Positions 18,397-28,894 of a DNA stretch of 64,000 nucleotides are shown here, in pieces. The notes below the pieces were generated by a model. The model did no database searches, had not been told where the DNA came from, and saw only the letters and a program-made list of their open reading frames with translations. The DNA lies in the NCBI RefSeq assembly GCF_003259435.1, contig NZ_QLMA01000001.1:558001-622000 (forward strand), given 5' to 3'. This stretch comes from Chitinophaga dinghuensis. GTDB taxonomy: Bacteria > Bacteroidota > Bacteroidia > Chitinophagales > Chitinophagaceae. Each line of letters starts with the position of its first letter. Position 1 is the first letter of the stretch. The position numbers and the translations under genes are program-made.

Positions 18397-21300
18397 ATGC
18401 AGAAGAACGCTCTTCAGGTCATCTTCCTGTTCCTGTTACTGTTGCTGGCTGCCCCCGTAGCATGGGCACAACAAGAAGTAGGAGGCACGGTAGTCGATGA
18501 AGCTACCAATTCCCCGTTAGTAGGCGTAGTTGTACTCGTAAAAAGTACCAATAAAGGTACCGCCACCAACGAAAAAGGAGAATTCCATATCAATGTTCCC
18601 CCCGGAACGGTACTGACTTTCCGGCTGATCGGCTATCTCCCGAAAGATATACCGGCTACAGACAATCCAATGAACGTACGCCTCGCACAGGATAATAAAA
18701 ACCTGAATGAGGTGGTCGTTACTGCACTCGGTATTAAAAAAGAAAAGAAAGCCCTGGGTTATTCCATCACCGAAATCAAAGGCGATGAACTCACACAAGC
18801 ACGTACCACCAACGTAGCGGCTACGCTGGCAGGTAAAGTAGCCGGACTCAATGTGAGCGTGGCTTCTACCGGCCCAGCCGCTTCTACACGCATCATCCTC
18901 CGCGGTAATACCTCCATCGATAAAAGCAGGAATAACCAACCCCTCATCATCGTAGACGGTATCCCCATTAATAATGATAACCTCGGTAGCGCCAATGAAT
19001 ACGGCGGACAAGATGCCGGAGACGGTTTTTCCAGTATCAACCCAGACGATATCGCTACCATGTCCGTCCTGAAAGGCGGTACCGCCGCAGCTCTGTACGG
19101 TTCTCGTGCAGCCAATGGCGTTATACTCATCACCACCAAATCCGGCATGTCCCGGAAAGGTGTAGGAGTAGAGTATGCCAGCAATTTTGTACTGGATAAA
19201 CCCATCCTGAATACGCTCGACTGGCAGTACGACTATGGTATGGGCTTGAATGGCGTGAAACCAGCAAATGCTGCAGAAGCGCGTTCGGCAGGACTCTTCA
19301 GCTGGGGCGCCCAACTGGACGGCTCCCCGGTCATTCAGTACGACGGCGTAACAAGGCCATACAGCGCAGTGAAAAATAACTTCAAAAGTTTCTATAAAAG
19401 CGGTTACACCTTCACCAACTCGGTAGCATTCGGCGGTGGCAATGAAAAAATTAATTACCGCTTCGGCGCTACCGACATGAAGAATGAAGCTATGCTGCCC
19501 AACTCTGGTATGCGAAGAGATAACCTCAGTCTAAACGTAAACGCCTGGCTGGGTCGCAAACTCTATCTGACGGTAAATAGTAAGTACAGTCGCGAAAGAG
19601 TATACAACCGCCCCAGAGTATCCGATTCCCCCGGTAATGCGAACTTCTCGCTGTACATGCTGCCCACCAGCTTGTCGGTCCTCACGCTCCGGGATCACAA
19701 ATACAATGCGCAAGGCTACGAAGCCAGATGGGAAGCCAATGAATACATCACAAATCCATGGTTCTCGGTGTACGACTTCCAACAAAATGATAAACGGGAC
19801 CGGTTCATCAATTCTGCTGAACTGAAATACGATATCCTTCCCTGGTTATATGCGAAAGGTCGTATAGGCGCAGATATGTGGTATCGTAACAACTTCGCTA
19901 TTACACCTACAGGTACTGCCTATAATATTGCAGGACAAATCAATGATATGGCCCGTCAGAATTTCTATGAAGTAAATGCGGATGTTATGCTTGGCGTAGA
20001 TAAATCCCTGAGTAAAGATTGGCGACTCACTGCTTTCGTTGGTGGAAACCAGATGCATAATAAAAATGATAAGTTCTATCTGAATGGGAACGGCTTCTTT
20101 ATTCCATTCTTTTATGATCAATCCAACCTTGTTACGAAAACTGTACTCAATGATATTATTGAAAAGAAAATCAATTCTGTCTATGGCTCTGCGGAAGTGG
20201 CTTTCAGAAGTTATCTCTACCTGACAGCCACTGCCCGTAATGATTGGTTTTCTACTTTATCGCCTTCCCAATGGAGTATCTTGTATCCTTCTGTGGGATT
20301 GAGTTTTGTATTATCGGACGCATTCCGGATGCCGGAAAAAATTAACTACCTGAAGTTGCGTACATCCTGGGCACAGGTAGGAGGAGATACCGATCCATAT
20401 CGTTTATTCCTGGCTTACCAGGTGCAAAATCCGTTTTTAGGACAGGCAATAGCAGATGTGAAGAAGGCTCCTGACGGTAGTTATGCCGTACCCAATGCGT
20501 CATTACGGCCACTGGTAAATACCAGCTACGAAGCCGGTCTGGAAGCGAAATTCTTTGACAACAGACTCTCGCTCGATTTCGCTTATTATACCCGCACCAC
20601 CAAAGACGATATCCTGCAAACCACTATTTCCAATGCTTCCGGATATAATACGGCTTTCATCAATGTCGGTAAAGTGAAAAACTCCGGTGTAGAATTGTTG
20701 TTAACTGGAACGCCTATACGTAGTTCAAATTTCAGCTGGGATATCAGTCCCAATTTCTCCTATAATAAGAATGAGGTAGTCGCCCTGAATGCCGGGGCCA
20801 CCAGTGTGCTGGTGTCTAACGTACGTACTTTTAACGTGTCTATTCAGCATATTGTAGGCAAGCCATTCGGACAGATAGTAGGGTATAAGTTCAAGCGCGA
20901 TGCACAGGGGAATATTCTATTCAATAGTGCGGGCAAGCCTTTACAGGGCGATTATACCGCCTTTGGAACCGGCGTTGCGCCGTTTGCAATGGGCCTTACC
21001 AATACATTCACGTTTAAGGCATTCTCTCTTAGTCTCCTCATCGATGGGAAATGGGGTAATAAAATTTATTCCGGTACAAATGATTACGCCTACTACTTCG
21101 GACTGCAAAAGGCAACGCTGCAGGGGCGACAAGGAGGTATCAACATAAAAGCGCAGGACCCCAATGATCCTACACAGTACGTTACGAAGAATGTAGCCTC
21201 ACAGGACTATTTCCAAAACATCGCCTTCAACATCGCAGAACCATTTATCTACAAAGGCGATTTTGTCAAACTACGTCAGGTGATATTCACGTATACATTA

Positions 21301-21498
21301 CCGCATTCTGTGATTGCAAAAACGCCACTGACCGCGGCTTCCCTGTCATTCGTAGCCCGGAATTTATGGATCATTTATAAAGATCTGCCAGGTATAGATC
21401 CGGAGTCCAGTTATACCAGCGGAGCCGGACAAGGCGCCGAAGTAATGGGATATCCGCAGGCCCGCAGTTTTGGTCTGAACCTGAATGTAAGATTCTAA
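18397..21498 (+). CDS. SusC/RagA-family TonB-dependent transporter (pair 4)
   Basis: A 1033-residue SusC-type channel. The signal peptide is 1-24 (ends VAWA before QQEVGG). A carboxypeptidase-regulatory-like domain spans about 28-97, NEVVVTALG is at 104-112, and the plug carries QPLIIVDGIPI and INPDDIATMSVLKGGTAAAL, followed by the barrel ending GLNLNVRF. It has no STN domain. It is most like the SusC at 670-3798, for instance in GLFSWGAQLDGSPV versus GLISWGAKLDGSST. It is followed 24 bp later by its SusD. A LacI-type half operator lies upstream. The start ATG is supported by the signal peptide. Confidence 0.96.
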   Translation: MQKNALQVIFLFLLLLLAAPVAWAQQEVGGTVVDEATNSPLVGVVVLVKSTNKGTATNEKGEFHINVPPGTVLTFRLIGYLPKDIPATDNPMNVRLAQDNKNLNEVVVTALGIKKEKKALGYSITEIKGDELTQARTTNVAATLAGKVAGLNVSVASTGPAASTRIILRGNTSIDKSRNNQPLIIVDGIPINNDNLGSANEYGGQDAGDGFSSINPDDIATMSVLKGGTAAALYGSRAANGVILITTKSGMSRKGVGVEYASNFVLDKPILNTLDWQYDYGMGLNGVKPANAAEARSAGLFSWGAQLDGSPVIQYDGVTRPYSAVKNNFKSFYKSGYTFTNSVAFGGGNEKINYRFGATDMKNEAMLPNSGMRRDNLSLNVNAWLGRKLYLTVNSKYSRERVYNRPRVSDSPGNANFSLYMLPTSLSVLTLRDHKYNAQGYEARWEANEYITNPWFSVYDFQQNDKRDRFINSAELKYDILPWLYAKGRIGADMWYRNNFAITPTGTAYNIAGQINDMARQNFYEVNADVMLGVDKSLSKDWRLTAFVGGNQMHNKNDKFYLNGNGFFIPFFYDQSNLVTKTVLNDIIEKKINSVYGSAEVAFRSYLYLTATARNDWFSTLSPSQWSILYPSVGLSFVLSDAFRMPEKINYLKLRTSWAQVGGDTDPYRLFLAYQVQNPFLGQAIADVKKAPDGSYAVPNASLRPLVNTSYEAGLEAKFFDNRLSLDFAYYTRTTKDDILQTTISNASGYNTAFINVGKVKNSGVELLLTGTPIRSSNFSWDISPNFSYNKNEVVALNAGATSVLVSNVRTFNVSIQHIVGKPFGQIVGYKFKRDAQGNILFNSAGKPLQGDYTAFGTGVAPFAMGLTNTFTFKAFSLSLLIDGKWGNKIYSGTNDYAYYFGLQKATLQGRQGGINIKAQDPNDPTQYVTKNVASQDYFQNIAFNIAEPFIYKGDFVKLRQVIFTYTLPHSVIAKTPLTAASLSFVARNLWIIYKDLPGIDPESSYTSGAGQGAEVMGYPQARSFGLNLNVRF

Positions 21499-21522
21499 TC
21501 GTTTATTTAAATCAGCCAGATT

Positions 21523-23097
21523 ATGATTCGCACTACCTATAAAATGTTGATAGTACTGGCCCTGGCAGGTATAACAAGCATGTTGGCGTGTACTAAAAAT
21601 TTTGAGAAAGTAAATACAGATCCCACCTCAGCACCAAATGTTACACCCAATATTTTGTTGACCAAAGGGCTGTTGTTTGTCTCCGGCGGAGAATATGAAG
21701 CATGGCGCGCCAATTTGATTTACTGCTCCATGATGATACAGCATTTTTCTTCGTTGAGTCTGACTTATGTTGGAGATAAATATCTCTACAACGACGATTA
21801 CTCCGGAGCGGCTTTCAATTCGTTCTTTCCGAACGCAACCAAGATACTAAGCATTATTATCACCAATACAGACAATGATCCATCCAGCGCGAATGTCAAT
21901 GCCATGGCACGTATTGCCAGAGTGATAGTATTGCAGCGTATAACGGATTTGTATGGAGACATACCCTATTCTGAAGCATCGAAGGGATACACTAATCAAA
22001 ATTTTTACCCCGCATATGATCACCAGGACGCCATTTATGCTGGCTTTGCCGCAGAACTGGAAAAGGCGGCAGGTATGCTGGATGAAACAAAAGTGAATCC
22101 CGGTTCTGCGGATATCTCCGGCTATGGCGGTTCTCCAACGCAATGGAAGAAACTGGCCTACTCCCTCATGTTACGGGTGGGCATGCGCCTGTCGAAGAAG
22201 TCTGACCCAACACAGGCAAAAACTATTGTGCAGAAAGCAATTGCTGGTGGCGTGTTTACGGATCGTACAGATATATTCTATATCAAACATGCGGAAGGCG
22301 ATTATGATAATCCCAATAGTCATGTAATCGGTACGTATAATAATGCGCGTCAGCAGACCGGGAAAGACAACTTGTCCATAAAGTACAGCAAGTCTTTCAT
22401 CACTATGTTGCAGACCAAAAATGATCCTCGTTTACAGATCATCAGCGAGTTGCCGAAGCCCGATTCCACCCCTGGAGGAAGCGATGTGCCTGCGTTACAA
22501 AAAGGATTACCTAACGGTTACGATAACACGTCTGATCCTGTATACGGCATTGCCTCCGTGGGAGACCCGAATCTGGCGCATTACTCGCAGCCCAAGCAAT
22601 ATTTGGCACTACCTAATACGCCGAACATTTTCATTACGTATTCAGAAGTACAGCTGATGTTGGCGGAAGCGGCAGCGAGGGGCTGGACCAGCGGTTCTCC
22701 CACTGGCTACTTCATAGAAGGCGTGAGGGCGGGCATCTGGCAATATACCCTTTATTCCCCCGCCATTGTCTATGATGATGCAGGGGCTACGGCATACGCC
22801 ACTGCACAATCGGCCGCACTGGGAGGAGGATTAACGGCCCAGTTGCAGGCAATCAATGAACAATATTACATCACTACTTTACTCAATGAATATGAAGCCT
22901 ATGCTAATTGGAGGCGTACGGGTTATCCTGTGCTAACGCCTACCAATTACAAGAATAATGAAACGAACGGCCAGATTCCGCGCCGATTGCGGTATCCACG
23001 GGGAGAGTATAACTCCAATGGCACACACGTAAATGCAGCAAATGCGATACAAGGGCCGGATCTGTTTACTACGCCCATGTGGTGGGATAAACCCTGA
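21523..23097 (+). CDS. SusD/RagB-family lipoprotein (pair 4)
   Basis: A 524-residue SusD-like lipoprotein. The lipoprotein signal ends SMLAC (Cys23), followed by TKNFEKVNTDPTSA. The core helix segment ARIARVIVLQRITDLYGDIP and the C-terminal EYEAYANWRRTGYPVLTPTN and MWWDKP are family signatures. It sits 24 bp after its SusC partner and ahead of a terminator at 23122-23159. The EYEAYANWRRTG region and N-terminus resemble the partial SusD at 1-635, matching the similarity between their SusC partners. Ligand unknown. Confidence 0.95.
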   Translation: MIRTTYKMLIVLALAGITSMLACTKNFEKVNTDPTSAPNVTPNILLTKGLLFVSGGEYEAWRANLIYCSMMIQHFSSLSLTYVGDKYLYNDDYSGAAFNSFFPNATKILSIIITNTDNDPSSANVNAMARIARVIVLQRITDLYGDIPYSEASKGYTNQNFYPAYDHQDAIYAGFAAELEKAAGMLDETKVNPGSADISGYGGSPTQWKKLAYSLMLRVGMRLSKKSDPTQAKTIVQKAIAGGVFTDRTDIFYIKHAEGDYDNPNSHVIGTYNNARQQTGKDNLSIKYSKSFITMLQTKNDPRLQIISELPKPDSTPGGSDVPALQKGLPNGYDNTSDPVYGIASVGDPNLAHYSQPKQYLALPNTPNIFITYSEVQLMLAEAAARGWTSGSPTGYFIEGVRAGIWQYTLYSPAIVYDDAGATAYATAQSAALGGGLTAQLQAINEQYYITTLLNEYEAYANWRRTGYPVLTPTNYKNNETNGQIPRRLRYPRGEYNSNGTHVNAANAIQGPDLFTTPMWWDKP

Positions 23098-23121
23098 GGG
23101 AATAGCGGTTTACAAAACAAG

Positions 23122-23159
23122 TGCCCGGAATCTCTTTGATTTCGGGCATTTGCGTTTTT
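23122..23159 (+). terminator. Rho-independent terminator after SusC/SusD pair 4
   Basis: TGCCCGGAA (23122-23130) pairs with TTTCGGGCA (23140-23148) in a 9-bp stem with one G-U pair, followed by TTTGCGTTTTT. Confidence 0.75.
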
Positions 23160-23223
23160 AGCAGTGTGTATTTTGTACGCAATCAGAATATTTTCCTAGT
23201 GCAAAAAAATTTTAACAAAATGT

Positions 23224-23254
23224 TTTGGAGTCATGAAAACTTTGACTAAGTTTG
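23224..23254 (+). promoter_or_regulatory. Bacteroidota-type promoter for SusC/SusD pair 5
   Basis: TTTG (23224-23227), a 19-bp spacer, then TAAGTTTG (23247-23254) exactly match the TTTG-N19-TAnnTTTG promoter form. Transcription should start near 23261. The LacI-type operator lies about 60 bp downstream of that start, and the leader before the SusC ATG would be about 540 nt. Confidence 0.75.
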
Positions 23255-23799
23255 ATATTGGAAAGCATTCTATGATATTCTAATCCCGAACGCTTTCTTT
23301 TTTTAGATGCTTTAGCTAAAACGTTTTACTACTGCATTTACAGAACTTACAGCTTTACACCGAGAGAACCGAAATCGAAGAATAAAACAGAGCCAAAATC
23401 AAATAAAAGAATTAGTACTTAGTTGAGAGAGTAGTGTAGCAAGAGATCCTAAAACAATACCAACGAAATAATTAAAATGGGTTAAAAGGAGATTCGTTTA
23501 TTTAATTTATCAACCAGTATTAGCGTTTCAATGCACGTAAGATTCCAACCTGATGACCAGGAGGACAATGCCATGCCTCTTGTATCCACAGAATAACAAG
23601 GAAAAAACATTGTGAACGAAAAGTAGTGAAATGGATATACCACAATACCTGTGGTAAGGAGTACTGTACCTGTTTAATACTGTTTTGATCCCAGCGCTTT
23701 CAAAACCGGTTTTTCCAAAAAGAAAAATAGCGGCATGACATTGCTATGCACAGTGCTGCCGCTTCTGTTCACTTATCTGTTATCTTAAATCAGTAAACC
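23255..23799 (+). other. Long untranslated leader of SusC/SusD pair 5
   Basis: About 540 bp without a credible ORF between the promoter and the ATG at 23800. It holds the operator at 23315-23333, a perfect 12-bp palindrome AAAACCGGTTTT (23702-23713), a small stem-loop built on TACCAC/GTGGTA near 23640-23660, and a hairpin pairing AGCGGCA (23729-23735) with TGCCGCT (23757-23763) some 35 bp before the start codon. I recognise no known riboswitch or terminator in it. Confidence 0.5.
23315..23333 (+). promoter_or_regulatory. LacI-type operator upstream of SusC/SusD pair 5
   Basis: GCTAAAACGTTTTACTACT contains the perfect 12-bp palindrome TAAAACGTTTTA (23317-23328) with the central CG typical of LacI/GalR sites. 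All 19 bases recur identically at 29172-29190 upstream of pair 6. The 15 bases at 23311-23325 recur inverted at 18224-18238 next to the LacI-type gene. Confidence 0.8.
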
Positions 23800-26700
23800 A
23801 TGAAAAGATCGCTACAATTACTTGCGGTCCTTTTGGCGCTCTGTTGCCAAATCGTTTTAGCGCAGGACAAACGTAACATCGCCGGCGTTGTACACGATGC
23901 CAAAGGAAACCCATTACCAGGGGTTACAATTCTGGAAAAAGGTACCAAATCCGGTACAACAACTGATCTCAACGGAAAATTTTCTATTGCTGTTGCACCT
24001 GGCGCCATCATCCAGGTTTCTATGGTAGGTTATGGCAAAACAGAAGTAGCCACTACCGCTAAAACATCATATGATATCTTACTCGAAGACGATGCGAAAG
24101 GTCTGAACGAAGTGGTGGTAACGGCACTGGGTATCAAACAAAGTCGTAAATCCCTCGGGTACGCTGTCTCCTCCATCAAAGGAGATGAACTTACCCAGGC
24201 AGGTACTACCCTCAACCCGGTACAAGCCCTCTATGGTAAAGCTGCGGGCGTTGGCGTTATCGCCGGTTCCGCTGGTCCTATGGGCGGTATCAACATCAAA
24301 GTACGTGGCGCTGCAAGCTTGACGGAAGGCGCTAACAACCGCCCTCTGATCGTTGTGGACGGTGTGGTAATCCGCGATGCAAATACCAGCATGGCTTCCC
24401 GTAACTATGATCCACTGCACTCTGTTGACTATGGTACTGGTATCAACGATATCAACCCTGATGATATCGAGTCTATCGACATCCTGAAAGGCGCAAAAGC
24501 GACCGCTCTCTATGGCGAGAAAGGCGCTAACGGCGTTATGATGATCACCACTAAAAGTGGCTCTCATGCTAAAGGATTCGGTGTAACCTTGTCGCACCAA
24601 CGCACCATCGAACAACCCGTTAACTATATCGATTTCCAAAACGAATACGGTTCCGGTCTTACTCCTTATGATACCGCCTATACTTACATCAATGGCGTAA
24701 AAACAAGGAAAGTAAACCCTAGCCGCTTCAGCTTCGGTCCTAAGTTCACTGGCGAACCAATGCAATACTTCGACGGTACAATCCGCCCTTATAGCGCTGT
24801 ACCTAATAACTTCATGAGCCTCTTCCAGAACGGTAGCTCCAACAGAACCAACGTGGCTATCTCCGGCGCAAGCGATAAAGGTAGCATGCGCCTGTCCTAC
24901 ACCAACTTCGGTTACGATGATATCCTGGAAAACTCCTGGCAGAAACAAAACACTTTCAGCTTCAACGGTACTATGAAGGCGTCTAAATTTGCAACCTTCG
25001 AAGTAACCTCCAACCTGTACAGTGTGAAATCCAATAACCGCCGTCCTTCTATCGATGGACTGGTAGCTTGGGGTATGAACCGCGAATATCCACTGGCACA
25101 ACTCCGCCAATACTACCGCGATTCTACCGGCCACAGACCAAACCTGGACGCTGCTGGTCTGCCTAATATGATCACTAAAATGTTCGACTTCTGGTGGAAT
25201 CAGTACGATAACTTCAATACCGATACCAAACTTCACCTGATCTCTTCTGCTAAAGCAACCCTGAACTTTACCAAAGATTTATCTATGGTAACATTTGCTG
25301 GTGTGGATTATACCAATACAGATTTTATCAGCATGGAAAAAGAAACCAGAATCTATCCTAAGATCGCTGGCGGTACTTACTCCATGCAACGTGATAACTA
25401 CACTATCCAGACTTACCAGTCATACCTCAACTACAACCACGATTTCTCCAACGATCTGCACTTGTATGCAATGGCGGGTGGTTATGTACAACAGGATAAC
25501 TATAACAGCATCTTCGCCAGCACCACCGGCGGCTTCCGCGTACCTGGATGGTTCTCCCTGGACAACAGCGCCAGCTTCCCTGATCTGGGCTCAGCTGGTA
25601 AAGCAAGAAGAGCTTCCAGAGGTAGCAGCATCACTTACAGCTCATTTGGTACTTTACAAATGTCCTGGAAAGATCGCTACTTCGTAGAAGGTACCGGCCG
25701 TATGGACTGGAACTCTACCCTGTATCCTAAAAACAACCACTACTTCTATCCAAGCTTGTCCTTCACCTGGGACTTCACCAAGGATATCCACATCCCTAAA
25801 CTGAACTACGGTAAATTCCGTATCGGTTGGGCAGACGTAGGTAGAGGCGCAAGCAGCAACTACTTCGCATACAGATACTATGATGTAAACAGTATCGTTG
25901 GCTATAACAACGCTACCACCATCATCGGCATGGAATCCATGTTCGCCAATGAACTGTTGCCAGAACGTAAACGTGAGTATGAAACTGGTTTCGAAGCAGG
26001 TTTCTTTCCAAAGAGCCGCCTGTCTATCGACTTCTCCTTCTATACCAACAACGTATACAACCAGATCATGGGTGTAAACCTGTCCAATACCACCGGCAAC
26101 ACGCAGATCCGTATCAATGCGGGTAACGTGAAAAACTGGGGTTATGAACTGGGCCTGAAAGGCACGCCAATCCTGACCAAAGATCTCACCTGGACAGTAG
26201 GTATCACTGCTGCTACCCAACGTTCCAAAGTATTGAAACTGTACCCTGGTATTTCTACCAACCCAATCAGCGGTAATGCCGGTTTCAAAGTGGTAGCAAA
26301 AGAAGGTCGTCCGGTAAATGAAATTCAGATGTTCGATTATCTGAAAGATGATAATGGAAACAAAGTTGTTAATGCAAACGGTCTGTATCAACTGAGCAAT
26401 ACCATGAGCACTGTAGGTAATACACAGGCGAAAGTATTGGGCGGCGTTTACTCTGATCTTAACTACAAAGGCGTATCACTGCACATTGGTCTGGACTACA
26501 AATTCGGCGGACAGATCTTCTCCTATACCAACTACTACATGACAGGTCTGGGTGTTACTAAAAATACCCTCGCTTACAGAGATACAGAACATGGCGGTTT
26601 AACTTACTATGTAGATAAAACTACCGGTAAAAACACTGCATGGACTAACGGTCAGCCTGCACCTGCACAAGCAAAAGATGGCAAACTGTACTTTGATGGT

Positions 26701-27084
26701 ATGATCCTCGACGGTGTGAAACAAACAACTGACGGAAGTGGCAATACTAAATATGAGAAAAACGATATCATCACTTCTGCTACCAGCTACTACCAGACTT
26801 ACATCAACGATCTGAGCACAGCTTGGGGACCAGACAGACTTTTCAAAAACGATTATATCAAATTGCGTGAACTGGCTGTTTCTTACGACCTGCCTCGCCG
26901 CTGGTTACAACCAATCCACCTGCAGTCTGTAAAAGTTACTGCCGCTGCACGTAACCTGTTCTACCTGTACAAAACATTACCAAACGTAGATCCTGAGTCC
27001 ACACTGGGTTCCGATATCTTCATCGAAAACTCATTCTATCCATCTACGCGTACTTACAGTCTTGGTGTAAATGTTAGTTTCTAA
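23800..27084 (+). CDS. SusC/RagA-family TonB-dependent transporter (pair 5)
   Basis: A 1094-residue SusC-type channel. The signal peptide is about 1-21 (ends IVLA before QDKRNIAG). The carboxypeptidase-regulatory-like domain spans about 27-96 (VVHDAKGNPLPGVTILEKGT), NEVVVTALG is at 103-111, and the plug has RPLIVVDGVVI and INPDDIESIDILKGAKATAL, followed by the barrel ending SLGVNVSF. There is no STN domain. The codons are markedly uniform (CTG, GGT, CGT, AAC, AAA favoured), like the neighbouring pair 6 and ilvC, which suggests strong expression. A matching promoter and LacI-type operator lie upstream, and the SusD follows after 18 bp. Confidence 0.96.
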   Translation: MKRSLQLLAVLLALCCQIVLAQDKRNIAGVVHDAKGNPLPGVTILEKGTKSGTTTDLNGKFSIAVAPGAIIQVSMVGYGKTEVATTAKTSYDILLEDDAKGLNEVVVTALGIKQSRKSLGYAVSSIKGDELTQAGTTLNPVQALYGKAAGVGVIAGSAGPMGGINIKVRGAASLTEGANNRPLIVVDGVVIRDANTSMASRNYDPLHSVDYGTGINDINPDDIESIDILKGAKATALYGEKGANGVMMITTKSGSHAKGFGVTLSHQRTIEQPVNYIDFQNEYGSGLTPYDTAYTYINGVKTRKVNPSRFSFGPKFTGEPMQYFDGTIRPYSAVPNNFMSLFQNGSSNRTNVAISGASDKGSMRLSYTNFGYDDILENSWQKQNTFSFNGTMKASKFATFEVTSNLYSVKSNNRRPSIDGLVAWGMNREYPLAQLRQYYRDSTGHRPNLDAAGLPNMITKMFDFWWNQYDNFNTDTKLHLISSAKATLNFTKDLSMVTFAGVDYTNTDFISMEKETRIYPKIAGGTYSMQRDNYTIQTYQSYLNYNHDFSNDLHLYAMAGGYVQQDNYNSIFASTTGGFRVPGWFSLDNSASFPDLGSAGKARRASRGSSITYSSFGTLQMSWKDRYFVEGTGRMDWNSTLYPKNNHYFYPSLSFTWDFTKDIHIPKLNYGKFRIGWADVGRGASSNYFAYRYYDVNSIVGYNNATTIIGMESMFANELLPERKREYETGFEAGFFPKSRLSIDFSFYTNNVYNQIMGVNLSNTTGNTQIRINAGNVKNWGYELGLKGTPILTKDLTWTVGITAATQRSKVLKLYPGISTNPISGNAGFKVVAKEGRPVNEIQMFDYLKDDNGNKVVNANGLYQLSNTMSTVGNTQAKVLGGVYSDLNYKGVSLHIGLDYKFGGQIFSYTNYYMTGLGVTKNTLAYRDTEHGGLTYYVDKTTGKNTAWTNGQPAPAQAKDGKLYFDGMILDGVKQTTDGSGNTKYEKNDIITSATSYYQTYINDLSTAWGPDRLFKNDYIKLRELAVSYDLPRRWLQPIHLQSVKVTAAARNLFYLYKTLPNVDPESTLGSDIFIENSFYPSTRTYSLGVNVSF

Positions 27085-27102
27085 TTTGATAAATGCTGAC
27101 AA

Positions 27103-28818
27103 ATGAAAATTAATCTCTCTAAAATACTCATTGGCTTATGTCTTGGCGTATCGCTGACATCCTGCCAGAAAGAACTGGAAGACCAGTTCAAGAATCCTGA
27201 AAAATCGAATCCGCCATTAGATCAGAAATGGTCTGGTATGTTTACCGCTACCCTGTATGGTTGGAAATTATATGTAGGCGACTATGGAGAATGGTACTGG
27301 ATGCTGAACAGCGGTACCGGTATTCCAGGTTACGCGCAGATTTCACAGCGTTATATCACCTCCCGTTACTCCTGGTTCAATACCTATGATGATTTGAAAA
27401 CCGGTAATGGTTTCAGTGACAGCGGTATCAATGATTTCTTCAACAGCTTCTACAAGAATACCCGTAACTACGGAGAGATGAGAGACATGGTGGCTACAGC
27501 CCCTGCTGATCAGAAGAATGAAGCGATGTTCTACCTGAAACTTACAACTGTCGTAAGAGATTTTGGTGCGCTGAAACTCATCGACCTGGTAAATAACGTG
27601 CCTTTCACACAAGCATGGCAGGGCGCTGCAGGAGTATTCTTCCCGCAGTATGATGATGCGCAGAAAACCACAGAATCGATTCTGGGTGAACTGAAAAGTA
27701 TTGCAGACACGCTTCCTACCTTGTACAATAATCTCTCTGTTGCTGGCAAGTCTGATTTTGTTAAACAAGATTTTGCAGCCAAAGGAGATGTGAACATGTG
27801 GATACAATATATCAGCATGCTCCGTATTCGTTATGCAGTGCGTATTGCAGGTGTAAATACTACGCTTGCTAAACAGATCCTGACGGAAGAATTAGCAAAG
27901 CCAAGACCTACCAAAGATATCGTCTGGCAGATGCCTTTCACTGCTGATCCACTGAGCGGCGGTACCTGGGAACGTGGCTGGTACGAAAATGCCTTCGCTG
28001 GTTTCGTTCCAAACACTATCCTGAAACGCATGAACTTTGGTACTAATGCTTATGAACCAGGAATAGACGATCCACGCCTGCCTGTTATCGCAATGCCTAC
28101 CAAATTCAACGACTACCGTGGCGTATCTTATAATTCCGATGCACAGGATGCACCATATGCAGCAGGAGAGAAGTATTATCCATATGCAGACGACTTGCCT
28201 TCTTCCCTGGCACAGAACGCTAAATCCATGTACAACCATGCTACCTATTGCCGCAATACCATGCCTGGCAACTGGATGACTTTAGGTGAACTGGACCTGC
28301 TCCTGGCTGAAATTGAACTGAAAGGACTGGGTGCTACCGGCAAAACGCCAGGTGAACATATCCAGAATGCAGTTATCCACTCTACTGCTTATTGGTACTG
28401 GGTGAATGGCCTGAGCGCTTATCAGAAAAATACCGTGCTGCACCCAGCTGCTCCTGATGCCGCAACGGTAGCCACTTACGCTACTGTTGTACGCACCAAA
28501 TTTGAAGCTGCCAGCACCGTGGAAGATAAAATGGAAATCCTGATGCAACAGAAATATATCCATCTGAACCTTCCAGGAACCATGGAACTGTTTGCGGAAC
28601 TGCGTCGTACCAGACATCCTAAACTGGAGCCATTCACATTCGGTGGTAAAGCCATGAAACCAGTGGCAGAAAGAATTCGCTATCCAAACAGCGAACTCCA
28701 GACCAATACCGACAATTATCTGAAAGTGAAAGCGCAAGACAACTACATCACGCCGATCTTCTGGGTGCCTGCCGATAAACGTGCGGAATCCTATTATCGC
28801 GACGATTATAATTATTAA
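27103..28818 (+). CDS. SusD/RagB-family lipoprotein (pair 5)
   Basis: A 571-residue SusD-like lipoprotein with Cys21 in lipobox SLTSC, followed by QKELEDQFKNPEKS. The core reads KLTTVVRDFGALKLIDLVNN, and the C-terminal part has ELFAELRRTRHPKLEPFTFG. It is the most divergent SusD in the window and lacks the WWD tail of the others, ending in VPADKRAESYYRDDYNY. It follows its SusC by 18 bp and is followed by the terminator at 28895-28933. Ligand unknown. Confidence 0.93.
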   Translation: MKINLSKILIGLCLGVSLTSCQKELEDQFKNPEKSNPPLDQKWSGMFTATLYGWKLYVGDYGEWYWMLNSGTGIPGYAQISQRYITSRYSWFNTYDDLKTGNGFSDSGINDFFNSFYKNTRNYGEMRDMVATAPADQKNEAMFYLKLTTVVRDFGALKLIDLVNNVPFTQAWQGAAGVFFPQYDDAQKTTESILGELKSIADTLPTLYNNLSVAGKSDFVKQDFAAKGDVNMWIQYISMLRIRYAVRIAGVNTTLAKQILTEELAKPRPTKDIVWQMPFTADPLSGGTWERGWYENAFAGFVPNTILKRMNFGTNAYEPGIDDPRLPVIAMPTKFNDYRGVSYNSDAQDAPYAAGEKYYPYADDLPSSLAQNAKSMYNHATYCRNTMPGNWMTLGELDLLLAEIELKGLGATGKTPGEHIQNAVIHSTAYWYWVNGLSAYQKNTVLHPAAPDAATVATYATVVRTKFEAASTVEDKMEILMQQKYIHLNLPGTMELFAELRRTRHPKLEPFTFGGKAMKPVAERIRYPNSELQTNTDNYLKVKAQDNYITPIFWVPADKRAESYYRDDYNY

Positions 28819-28894
28819 ACTTTTCCTTTATAAGCGAGTTAGCCCCAAAAGGAAACTGTATCGAAGTACATTCATACTTTTCGATCAAAAAAAC

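Noticed and set aside
24079..25236. A 385-codon minus-strand open frame inside the SusC gene of pair 5
   Set aside because: It lies wholly antisense to a clear SusC gene with strong codon bias, shows no protein family features, and is the kind of long shadow frame such bias produces.
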